Assembly (NCBI RefSeq): GCF_000006565.2
Contig: NC_031479.1
Location: forward strand, 6,384,885 to 6,448,884
Length of the DNA: 64,000 nucleotides
Source of the DNA: Toxoplasma gondii ME49
Lineage: Eukaryota; Apicomplexa; Conoidasida; Eucoccidiorida; Sarcocystidae
Reading direction: 5' to 3'
Shown here in pieces: positions 1 to 11,600 of the stretch (position 1 is its first letter; every line of letters begins with the position of its first letter). A program made the position numbers and the translations under genes. The notes beneath the pieces were generated by a model, which was not told the DNA's origin, did no database searches, and saw nothing but the letters and a program-made list of their open reading frames with translations.

Positions 1-1891
1 AAAGGCGGATGCAGATGCGTTTAACGAAGCAGGGGATTACGCCCTGGCAGTCGACAAGTACACGCAGGTACGGAATGCTACTTTAAAAATTGTGCAGTGT
101 AACAACCATCTAGGGTAGACAGCTAAGTTCACCGCCCATACACTGCAGTACGCCGTTAACTCAGATCTGACTGTATAGGTTGTTGCAGTCAGTGTGTCAT
201 TAAAGGAAGTATTGTACGTCGTTTCGCGTGGCAAACGTCACTTGGCGATGCTGACGAAACGGGTTTGGCGGTCTGAATGTCCGTCTGAGGCTTTGGCGAA
301 GCAAAGTCTTTACGTCGAATTCTCCCGCAGACAGACTTGCTAGTGTGCGCGGAGAGATTTCAAGTGAGGTTACTCATTGACGAAAATGATTGATATGCTC
401 CGAAGACCATCCATGAATATTCATGGTACCGTTGCAGGCCCGCTAGAGATGAACACGGAGTGGAGATTCAGGCGCATCAATGCGATCTCGTTAGCACGTC
501 AGTCAAATTGCCGTTCACTCGGTGACTTCTCGCTAGCGACACCCGGGCAGTCAAGGAAGACGGATAGGTGACACCTCTCGACGGTAATTGTAGTGTATAG
601 CTGTTCCGTAAGACCGCAACACATGTCATAATGTCTGTCAAACTGTGCTCCCGGCTGCGGTAACATTGACTGAGGCGTGATCACTGCGTTTTAGGCTCTT
701 GAGCGAATTCCGGCTAACGAAACAACGAAGGAAGCGCGGGCGATGCTTTACGCGTCGAGGAGCATGATGTATATAAGCTTGGGAGATCTCGAGGCAGCGG
801 AAGCGGACGCTCAACAAGTAGGAAAACCACAGTCGTGCGGTGATAACTTTCGAAAAATCTTCCAGCTTCCTCTTGATAAAGCAACCGGGTAATAGTACGC
901 AGCGGTAGTTGGTTTCATCACGTCAGGGCGCGCGAGTTCTCGAAGACGTTGCCTTTGCACTACCCAACACCATACGAAAAACAATCGTCCGGGACCACAC
1001 GCATACCGTGTATAGTAGCCACCTTTTGCCCACAAGCGTTTCGCATGTCGAACAACCCCCACGTTTATTAAAGTGTCATGTGCTTGGAGCAAGCATCCCA
1101 CGTATGTCTTCAGGCTACAGAACTAGACCCTCTGTGGAGCAAAGGGTATGCGGCAAAAGCCCGTGTATACAAGGCGAAGAATCAAAGTGACGAGTACACG
1201 AAGCAACTATATGAGGCGTGTACAAGGGAGCCTGTTAGGGATGAGGAGCTTATGTAAGTTCACATACGTACTCGAGCACAGAAGTCACTGGACTATACGC
1301 CCGGGCAAGCCGAATATGAAGCAATATATTGAAGAATAAATTATTGCGTTTGTTCAACACACATATTGGGGGGACGGGGCCGGTGGGGAGTGGGATTCGT
1401 TTGACAAAATGACGAATACAGCTACGACTGTTTGTACCATCCTTGCGAAGGTTTTTGAGTTCAGTACCCACAGAGCTCGAGCGTCTGGTGTAACCTGCGA
1501 GACATACGTTGATTGAATTGTGTGTAGTACTTCAGAAAAGTATTTATAAGGCAACTTAAGGGTACTGCTGGATACGAGCGGAAGACCAGTCATAAGCAAC
1601 ACAATGACCGTCGTTGAATGAGAACTAGTGTCGTACATAGTCATGCGGATTACTGCCGTGCCTAAACTTAGAGGAGGGCTTGGTCTTCAGAAGCGGAAGT
1701 TTCGCTACAGGGTGTACAGGACTATCATGACTGAGAAGGATCAAGACGACACACATCGTGGAGGAATTTACCAGTTGCGTCGAAACGTTTGCACATGCAG
1801 ATCGGAGCTAAAGCATGCTATAACGATGTCGAGGCGAAACCAGACAAAACAGGATCAAGCTCCGCCATCCGTGGTCGAGATAAACGGCTGA
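1..1891 (+). CDS. TPR repeat protein, 3' part (5' end outside window)
   Basis: Four exons can be joined: 1-67, 695-817, 1114-1253 and 1801-1891, with acceptors TTTTAG, CTTCAG and CATGCAG and donors GTACGG, GTAGGA and GTAAGT. Phases agree throughout (0, 0, then 2). The joined protein reads as consecutive tetratricopeptide repeats: a helix with FNEAGDYALAVDKYTQALE, then ARAMLYASRSMMYISLGDLEAAEADAQQA, of which the last repeat carries the classic ELDPLWSKGYAAKARVY block. TPRs of this Hop/STI1 style usually bind the C-terminal tails of HSP70/HSP90 or scaffold complexes; that role is inferred, as no other domain is visible here. The last exon gives a polar tail ending VVEING and a TGA at 1889-1891. 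Its choice is the least certain step, because the intron before it is 547 bases long. The first in-frame codon begins at base 2, so the start and N-terminus are missing. Confidence 0.7.
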
Positions 1892-3692
1892 TCATGAACG
1901 TACGCGTGCAACTTGGCGCGGAGGCAGAATATTCCACCCCTGCAGCCGCGTCGGCGCCGAAGAGCATGTCGTGCCCAGCTCGTTATCCACCATGGAAACT
2001 GATTGGACGGGAGGTTCAACAGCGCACCGTTCCGTGCTACAGGGATGTAAATTCCGGGAGGTTCAGTGTCGCAGTAAAGAAGATTTTTGAATGAGTAACC
2101 GTAAAACCAAACACTACAGCGTCAGACCACTGCGACGCGCGAAACCCGGATGCGGTTTTCGCGAAACACGAGACTTGGATGTGTGGGAACGTGGAATCAC
2201 TGCCCGTTTTCAAAAAAAAAAAGTGCCTCTCAGACGACCACCTGCCAGTTTTGTCCGGGTGGAGTCCTTGACAGCGTGTAGGATGGGCGTTGAGCTCAGA
2301 AGATTTAATCCATCTTCAGTGTAATCCCACTCGGCAGTACTATTCTCCGGGGTGTGTTAAGTCATAAACGCTTCGAACCTGCTGCTCCTGCCATAGATAA
2401 GTTCGTTGCGCAGCCATTCGACTGTTGAATGTATTGAAATTGCTTAACTTCTGGTGGATAGAGAGGCTGTGGCCACATCCTGATGTCTGAACAGTCACAT
2501 CTAACGACTCAACAATTTGACAGTCAATGCTAGGAGCTAATGTATCACAGTTTGGCATATGAACGTTTCGGTTTATGGTTTTGAAGGTTGATAAGTACAT
2601 CGGCGCGGAGAGCTTCTTTCGCCACCGGAGGGGCGCTGTAAGCATGTTGAGAGACCGGGCGAGCGCCATCGGCCAACGGCTCGGCCAGCTGAGCACTGCT
2701 CCTCTAGGTCGTCAAGAACGTACACTTAACACACGCTGCGAAGCCGGTGCATTAAAGGGGGACCGGTGAAGAGTGGAAATGCGCTTGCGACCGTGGCATG
2801 TATCAAAGGAAAGTGGAAGCCTGCCGGTCGACGGAAATCCGGCGCATACGATATAAACTATCAATACATTAATCAGATACTTGCTAGAACCGATATGCAG
2901 CTTTTCAGTTGTGTGACGCCCGAGACAGATCACAGACAACTCAGCCACCACCGGTTTCACACTCACTATCTAGTGTCACCATGGGATCACAGAGTATGTA
3001 GCACGGCGATAGGAAGTTGACAGCCATGGTGCACACCCGTTTAAGCTCTCTTCTTTGCGCGCCTTTGGGCCACGCAGGGAGAATTGGTCTCGAAAATGAC
3101 CACAGGATGATGCGTAGTGATCGAGGAGGTACGTCGCTATTTCATTTTTCTCGTGTGAACGCGAAGCGCTCGATACCCCGGAAGGCGAACGTCTAAGCCA
3201 CGTTTCCAATGTAGCCAACGGTATTCGTTGGCACCACGTCCTTGATCTGGGATTCACTGTTCCAGTTTGCCTATACTGAGTCAGTCTCCAGAATAACGAA
3301 AAATTAGTCCCACACACTTCTCCGGTCGCCGGTTACACTGAGAGAGATGACCAAAATTTCTCGCATGACGAGCAGGTACGACTCCTGTTTGGCGGTGTGC
3401 ACGTGGAACATTCAGCCAACAGAAGAACCGCGTTTCCATGACGGGCACGTAGAGAAGCCGCTTTCCCGTAGTGGCTAAAAAATGACGTATGACGGGTTCG
3501 GGTCACGAAAAGTCTTTGATAAGTCACGAAGCCGAATATCGCAAAAATCACAGCATCCACCGACTTCGCGTGGACAGACCGCTGCTGGAATGGAAAACAA
3601 CTGTTTTTATGCACAGCACTCCTTTACCCCAGTGGGTCATTCTCTACCGATCTCTCCTGACACACGACTCAACTATTCGAGGAAAGGAACTG
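1892..3692. other. Intergenic stretch between two convergent genes
   Basis: This 1.8 kb separates the 3' ends of the TPR gene and the ubiquitin-conjugating enzyme gene. It should hold both 3' UTRs. Open frames here are short (up to 118 codons), lie on both strands, and have no partner exons with matching splice phases. A run of 12 or so A residues lies near 2210-2221. I see no RNA gene. Confidence 0.5.
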
Positions 3693-5711
3693 TCATGCCA
3701 TAGAGTCGGCAGGCGGGGGCGGAGATGACGGAGCTTCTCCAGAGTTTCTTATCGTTAATGTTGGCTCACCAGGCCGCTGATCAGACGCGCCATCCACAGA
3801 CCCGAAGCGTCCACCTGTGGCCCCACTCTGTGTAGCAGAGGGACCATCCGTTGCCGGCGCAGTTTGACTTGAGGTGGCAGCGGGGGACTGTTGCGCCGTC
3901 TCGTTGGGTGGCTCACTGGGGACCGCCGCCCACGACTCGTTCACACACTGTTGAACGCGGCGATTGTATTCGCGACGGTTCTCCGCATACAACCGAGCTG
4001 CTTCCTGGTTAGCAGGGCTGCTTGGATTTGGATCACTTAACAATGACTGAAAGACAGCACCAGACGCGCAAATGCCATAATGCCGTAATCGTGCGACAGG
4101 GAAAGCCGACTAATGTATATGCGAGAGGCAGCCATGCAAAGGAACCAGCTAACCGAAACAACTTGCTAAAGCTACCAAGAAATGCCAACGTTCCACTGAT
4201 CCACAGCGTTGTGCCGATAGAAATTCCATACTGCACACATACATAGAGGGTCAGTTTTCCTTGTTCGACGGGAATTACCTAAAGCGCACCACTACATGAC
4301 CTAAAGGAAATTTTCCTTGCCACGTAAAAATGCGGTGCCGTACGCTGCGCAGGTTTTTCAGGTTGCTCCGGAACATTTGGTTACTTGGATAGATGTCAGA
4401 ATGGCGGAAATGTCATAAATCGGACTCCATTGAGTTTGAAGAATATCGAGGCAGATGTTGCCATCATTATAGACTGCACACACACACACACATTTGTCCA
4501 GAACAGCACATCACGTGCGGAAAATAAGGTGACCGAATAGAAGTCTCAAATGCATCCTAACTATACCATTAATAGCAACATAACTGCATAATATCCTCAG
4601 TTGTCTGCTGTCCCTATTTAATCACGACGCCCTCCGTAAAGCAGCATATAACTGAATCACACACGATGGATCGACTGTACGCAAAACATAAAAATCGTCG
4701 CCAATGTGCAAGCGAACACCTTCACCCCCTACGAGCATTTTTTTTCTGCAGGCGTGCATCAGGACAAAGAAGTCGAGTTCACGCCGCCTGGCCACCGTAG
4801 GCCGCCTACCGTTAGGATGAAAGAGTTTTGACAGGAACTTGACTAGCGGAGGCCGATTCGGATATTCGTTACTAAAGATCATTTCTAGTTGAAAGGTGCC
4901 TGCACCAGAAACCGAGGACCGATCCCAGAGCAACATGAACAAACAGTAAGCATTAACGGGGATGTTGTGGCATCCTCGCGGAGCAAATTATTCCCTAACA
5001 CAACATCAGCTTCCGGATCCTCATTCGGAGGAAAGGACTTATTCTATAGCAACGGGCAAGAAAAAGGGCTTCAGTCTGTCAGTGACACCGATGCCCGCAG
5101 ATACTCGGCTGCCCTGCCATCTGCCGGAATTCCCGTGCAAGCGTATTCGCTGTTCTTTTTACACGACCCTCACATATTGTCCACACTATGCATACATTTC
5201 ATCGGCACTCGACGGGTTAGAAAAAGCAAAACAAAATGTTTACCTCCCTCCCACGGCGTATCCTCCGGACCGAAGATCACGGCGTTCCATTTCATGATAT
5301 CGTTGCCGACCGGCGCTCCGTTGACGCCATGGGGAGGATCTGTCTGTAGCTTGCGAAAATCACGAATCAAGCGTTTTCTCTGCAAAAACGATGTTGCACC
5401 GCACACGAATCAACTAGGGTTTTTACACCAAATACGGACGCCTCGTATGGCGTAGCACAGGCAGATGAAACATACGGACAAAAATACTGTTACACAGCAG
5501 AACTGAATCCGAGACAACTACGATCTATAGACAAGGAAGATCTGCTAGCTGGTAGGGCGAACGAATGGTGAACAAAATCCAGACGGCCCCTCTGATGGGC
5601 GGCTTCAAGGGCATGTATAAGCAGATATTCGGCAACAAGCAGTGCCATCAACGAAGAAAATACGCTCGGCTTCCATGTCTCTCCACTGCCATTCGACCCT
5701 TGATTAGCCAT
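3693..5711 (-). CDS. RAD6/UBE2A-type ubiquitin-conjugating enzyme E2 with C-terminal extension
   Basis: Exons read leftwards: 5244-5379, 4810-4899, 4385-4473 and 3693-4046, with phases 1, 1 and 0 matching. The product carries the whole UBC fold in order: RDFRKLQ and [10 protein letters not shown] (N-terminal helix), [30 protein letters not shown], the HPN motif, the catalytic cysteine in [22 protein letters not shown], and the RAD6-like end [17 protein letters not shown] with [12 protein letters not shown]6/UBE2A transfers ubiquitin, classically to histone H2B or PCNA, in the nucleus and cytosol. After residue W of the core there are about 75 extra residues rich in Ser, Pro, Ala and Gln, absent from animal UBE2A. 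The first exon is short and uncertain: an ATG at 5709-5711 with a possible donor at 5662-5663 (exon 5664-5711) joins in phase and would give about 238 residues. The acceptor at 4474 uses a (TG)n tract. Confidence 0.92.
4477..4492. repeat. (CA)8 microsatellite next to a splice acceptor
   Basis: Eight CA units on the plus strand, which is (TG)8 on the coding strand. They form the stretch immediately upstream of the CAG acceptor of the E2 exon 4385-4473. Length changes here could affect splicing. Confidence 0.9.
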
Positions 5712-8643
5712 ACTAGACGGAAAGCAACTCTTTCAAAAGATCCACGGTGACTTTGGTGGTACGATATTCGTGTTCACCGTAACCGATCAGGCGAGTTACT
5801 GTGTGCACGCGCGTTCACTGTCCATGTTCCACCCTTCACAATCTGTCAGGCACCTCCGGCATTTCTCTACAATCTATGTGGAGAACAAATGTGGTGTGTG
5901 CATACACAGACAACAAACTAGTGAGGCAAGCATCTTCCCCTATCCAGCCTTTCCCTCCTCCCCCCCTCCCCAAGACAGGGCATTCCTCTTGTCAATGTAG
6001 GCACTGGTTGTCCTGGTAGCCATTCATTTCCGAGAACTGCGTACGCATAGACAAAGGAGTTGTCAAGACACGAAACAGATCTGCTGCATTCTTCAGTCAA
6101 AGCATGAAGCAGCCGCTTGCACGCGATAGCATCTCGGTCGAAAGCCAACACAGATACAGCAGGGTGGGGCAACCAAGTGGCCAGAGAGTCGCCTCACGAG
6201 ATTGTGGAGGAAAAACTTGGGCAATCAGCTTCGGCAAAAAAACGGCGAACTCAAGAAGTTGCTGCAGAAGAAGGAGGACGAAATGTCATTTTCCTTCAGT
6301 TCTCCTGAATGGCTTACCGCGTGGCTCGACATCTTTTCGCAGGTGTTAAGTGGAATTTAGAAAGAGCAAATAAAACAAAAAAAAGGAACCGAAAAGCCTC
6401 TCCTTGGAAACGCGGTGTCTACTGAAGACTTGACGGAACAAAATATTTCTCTTCCATCATCTGTGGCACAAAAGTCGACCGAAAGTCTCAGCCGTCGCAT
6501 GTGAGCTTGCGCACAGTCCAACACAACGGTATGTGAGAAACCCGACTCATCGTGATACCTCTAGACGCGACGCGGTTGAGATTTTTCACAGGGCGTCTCC
6601 CTCCACAGAGGGCGATATCGGCTGTGCAAACGGTGCAGGGATATTCCTTTCATTCAAGACTGGCTCATAAAAAACCTGACACCGGTGCTTGGAAGATTTT
6701 CTTCGACATCCCCGTTTGTGTGTGTATGTGTCATCGTGCTCATAGTTGTATTATTTTGACCGCGGGCCGCATGCCGCCACATGCAGACAGGAGAGACGTC
6801 ACGCGATTGCATGGCAGGAAGAATTTGCTCGACGGGTTGATCGAAACCAGCCAAAGTTTTCACACACAATTCATAGGCATGTATTATACTTCTGCTGATG
6901 GTGAATTTTTTATGGGGTGCTTTTTTATAAAGGATGATACGCTAGCAGAGTCGATTCACCTGTTTTGATGTAGATCAGGGAAAGCCTCGAAACAGGTGTC
7001 CTTTAGTGGCTCGCATAAAGATCGGTCTCTTGCTATAGATTTCTCCACTGTTATTTGCTTGGGAGTTATATGCCGACATGAGAAGCCAACAGCGAAACGA
7101 ATATAGGGGATGACGAAGGAAGTGTATTCTGTGATGCTGCTGCGACAACGGCGTGCCGTCTGCTGTCTGAGAAGACGTGCCTGGTCCCTTTCCGCGTCAA
7201 TTAAGATTTGGGATTGTTTCACACTGCCCATCGTCGGCAGAAAACAGAGATGGACTGCTCGAGAAGCCGGCTACAACTAATTTGCCGAGCTTGTCAAAGT
7301 GTAAGAGCTACGCAATGGAGGCTGAGCAGGGCTCGATTCGACACACGTGAAAATTGCTACTCAGCTGACACATTGTGTGTTCTGCTGGGTGAAGTAAGGC
7401 TCTTTCGGAGGGATGTCGCAAAGAAGGCGACTTTTTGCCGTGTGAGCAGTGTTCGCGCGGGGCTTCTTTCCTATGCAGCCTTCACTGCTTCAACAGGAGG
7501 CTTCAGCAGCGCGTATCACAACGACATCATTCAGTACGGTGGCAGTATCTTAAGCAGTTAATAAATGTACCATCGCAGACAACAGGCGAGTAAATTGTTT
7601 TTACCAGTCGTGTTCCCAGTGGTTGGACCTCACCTTTACCCGCATCTGTTCAGTTGTCAATTCAACCAGTTCGCCACGTCGGTCACAGAAGAAGTGAAAT
7701 TTTGAGTTGCTTTACTCTGTCCTCACCTTTGTTGGCTTTGCGAAGTTGATACGCGACTGGAAGGTTCACTCATTCAAGGACTTTATATGCCTCAGGACCG
7801 GGAACTCCTCACTTACCTATGCCAGCAACATTTTGCCGCTACCTGTCTGAAAATGATTAAAATACCCTTCTCCAGCGAGTTCACCGTAGTCAGCGATTTC
7901 ATTTTTCGCCTCTTCCCACCAAGTGTGCCTCCTGAACTCCAGTAAATACGCGCGTGGTAGTGAGTATGCATCTATCGTATGTTTTCACTATCGTTATCAG
8001 CTGTCAACGTGATTACGATCTTAGATTCTTTTGGATTAACAGGATTAACGTCGGATGCGATTTTCTGTCGTTCGGAGACAAATATGAATCATATAGCAAA
8101 CACTGGCACCGAAAACGCTTCAACGGACGACGCGTTTGGACGGCACTGTTAAGGGGAAATAGTATTGCAAGCTAAATAGTTTTCGAGCACTTCTGGATTT
8201 GTCTCTATACGGTAAATAGTGCTGCAGATAGCAACCTAGAGTGCAGCGTCAAAGCACAAACGCCCACTGGCAACCATCTGTGCTGAAGCACAGCGGTATC
8301 CTGTTTCCGATTAGAAACACAGTTGATCAAGCAGGCGTCCGGGCGCTCCTAAGATAGCAAAAAGAAGTCTCCCTATCAAGGAACTACATGTGCGAGCTCA
8401 AGATGTGTACGATGCCAGCAGGAATGGCAGTTTCTCAGGAGACCGTGTTGACGCTTTTGAACCACTCATGTTGTTCATTCGTAAACGCGGCGCACCCTTA
8501 CACGCTACAATGAAAAGGCAGTCGACGATTAACATGTGGGTATATTATATATTACGGGTCCAGAGTTGACTTCGAAAGTTTCTCACACAACGAGGAAATC
8601 AAGAATTGTCGGCATAGAGGAGGAAAATCTTCGGCAAACAGAA
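5712..8643. other. Intergenic stretch without a defendable gene
   Basis: 2.9 kb between the 5' end of the E2 gene and the 3' end of the next minus-strand gene. It should contain the E2 promoter. There are open frames of 60-140 codons on both strands (for example 6552-6968 plus and 6956-7231 minus), but none has flanking splice sites that join to another frame in phase. A pyrimidine-rich run sits at 5945-5975. Confidence 0.45.
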
Positions 8644-11600
8644 TCAAAGGGATACGGTCACTCTGTTAACCAAAGAATGCCCCACTGCAGCTTCTCCTGA
8701 ACTGAGTGCTTGCCCACTTGTCAATACAGCTAAAAGGTGTCCTTCGAGTTTGCGCAGTACTGCCCCATCCTCTTGCTGCATTAAGTCGTGCACCCTTCGC
8801 AAAATTTTTGAGAAAACAACCCTCTCCTGGTGTTCCGGACCAGAAACCTCCATTTCGTTTGTTCCTTCGTTGAACGATTTCTGCAGACAGAAGCAGAAGT
8901 TGAGGGAAACGGCCATCCACACTCTCTCAGTTCCACTAGGACTGGACAGCGTCACCACGTGGAAACGAATCGCAGGGCAATTGGCACAGGACATGGGATT
9001 ACTCAGACGCAGTGATATGCTTCGCGAGCTCTGGAGTGAAGGAACAAGGTGTGCACGGTTCTTAGAGCGACGGAGAGGTAGTACGCGTCTGTCCACGAAT
9101 GACTGAATGCCCAGACGAGGCAACGACTGCGCGGGCCGGACAGTTAACTGTTAGTCTAAGGTTTGTCTCGAAAACTCACCGGCAATTCTGCATCAGCAAG
9201 GACAGTCACGAAGTCAAGGAGAAGATCAAGCGAAGGAGCTTTCTCTGTCTTCTGCTCGTCTTGTTGCGAAGCAGCATTGCTGTACAGCTCCAACCAGGAA
9301 AGGAGCTGCTGAAGCATCCGCAGCACGGAGACCAAGTGTTGTCCCCGTTCCTGCACCAGGAGTTCTTGGAAGGCTTGAATCAGAAGCGGTTTCGACAGAT
9401 GCGGCGTGCGGTGCAGAACAACCGGCAAAAACACCTCGGGACGCCAACGGAGGAGACGGACAATGTCACGTTCCTGTGGGTACACAGCACAGTAATCTGG
9501 TCACACTATTATCTAAAACGCCGTCTTCACAGACCGGCGAGGTCGAACTCACATTGTCATTTGAGATGTTTCAGCTTAGCGGATGAAGCAGCATGGCTCT
9601 CCGTCAACTAGAAGCACTTACATGAATGCCAGGGTCTGTACAGCAGCACTCAGCTGCTCTTTCCAGTTCGAACTGGATCACAAAAGATACCAAACTTGAA
9701 GATGCCGGCAACATGCCGCTCCGAAGAAAGCGACAGATCCCGTTTTCTGCGAGAAAGACACATCCAACACGCATCGCAGCTTAGCTTTGCATTCTCTTTG
9801 AGCCGATCGTTTCACTTCATCGAGTCCTTACTTCGCAGCTGTGCGGCACTCTTTAGATGACTCACCGATTTCGTTGCGGCCATTTTTGTGCTGTCTCAAC
9901 GCGTTCAAGAACGCATTCGGTTCCACAGAAGCTGCCCCATTCCGACTCGGCTGGTGGCACAAGTGAAGCAAGCTCCGACACAGCTGTCGGTCTCTGTCGT
10001 CAGTAACTACCGCGGCGGCGAGGATTAAATCATCGTTCTGATGACTCCGTTTCGCTTTCGAGTTATTCACTTCGTCAATATCATTAAAAGGAACTTCCGC
10101 CAAAGCTCCTGAGGCATCACACGGCATGAGCTCTCACAAGGCAGCACGTACGTAGCCGCTTGGTAGGGCAACACGTTCAGCGGCGAGAGACAAACAACTC
10201 TTCCCACAGCAGTCCAAATCTACAGAGCAGATTGTAGCCCTCCCTTGGTGCACAGCTCGTCTGATGAAGAAATGAGACATAGGATCCGTAGGGAACCAAC
10301 GGGATGAGAGAGAACCGCTGTGGTGGCGCGAAACTTCCATTAGTTAGGTACTTGAGCGATTGTCTAGTGGGGAACTTTTTCGGTGTCGTTTGTACTACCT
10401 GTAGTCCTGTAGCCGAAGATGCTATCCTCATAAGAGATCATTCACCACACACCATCTGCTCACCGACGGTGTTGGAAGCGCGAAGTGACGGAACGGAAAG
10501 CGGAGTGGAGAAGACTGCATTCCGTGTTTGCCACAGCACGGTCACTAGGAACGGTGGCGTATTCCATGAACTCCCAGGAAGCAACGAAGGCTGCAAACAG
10601 AAACGAATCACACTTCGAACTCTTCGGGAGGCCCTGGACTGCCCTCAAAGCCTCCATCGCCACTATCTGTGGAAAACGCTGTACACCCTCTCGCTCTGCA
10701 CGGCGAGCACATGTGCACAACCAAAAGCACTTATGATGTATCAGCGCTTATGAGAAATGAAAACCGACCCGCCGTCTCATACAATGCAGAAGTCGCTCTA
10801 TTTCATCTTCCTCTTAGCATTTCGCACTCAAACCAACCACGAAGTTGTAGCACTCGCCCGTCTTGTGTTAGTCACCCCGAGAACGTCTAAGAAAGGCAAA
10901 AGTCAGAAACAGAAGAAATACTTGGCACTTGCCTTCACCTGCAGTGGAGCTCTAAACAATCTGCCGGGGAGGGGGGCTGCCGCATAGTGTTTCAAGTGAG
11001 GCAACAGGAAATAAATTTTTTCACACCGTTGTGAAAGGAATAGGAATATTAGCAGAAACTGTATTAGCTACTACTTTATCATGTTTAAATTAGCACTCTC
11101 ACTTAAATCAATGACACTTCACAATGGTCCTATCGGCGGAGACGGACGTACCACTGTTCCAATGGCAGATGCCGGCAGCTCAAGACGAAGAATAGACGAA
11201 CAGGGAACGCCCCATGACGTCTCCCGCAAAATGACTTTGCACCAAGATTTGCTCCACTGCCACTCCAAGCACAAATCAGCGTTCAAGAGAACAACACCCC
11301 CTCGCTGTGTGCCATCAGTGTCTCCGGGGGGTAGTGAGCGGCGAAAGCGTCTGGTCGGGACGAAGGAACACGTTGGCCGGTGGTAAGCGAGTACCTGGAC
11401 ATACACAGATAAACTTACACGACAACCCAGTGAACATTTGTGGACTTCCTCACATGCTTCACAAGCTGAACCATAAGCAAGCGATTATCCAGAATACTTG
11501 CACCTCCATACTACAGTGAGTACACTCCCCTAAATTTATAGGTGGTCACAGGTTTCTGGTCAGTCGGTAATCACTCACGGCGTCACGCTTGCATTAGCAT

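Noticed and set aside
9099..9611. Plus-strand frame of 170 codons
   Set aside because: It is antisense to two well-joined exons (9180-9473 and part of 9622-9746) of the minus-strand gene.
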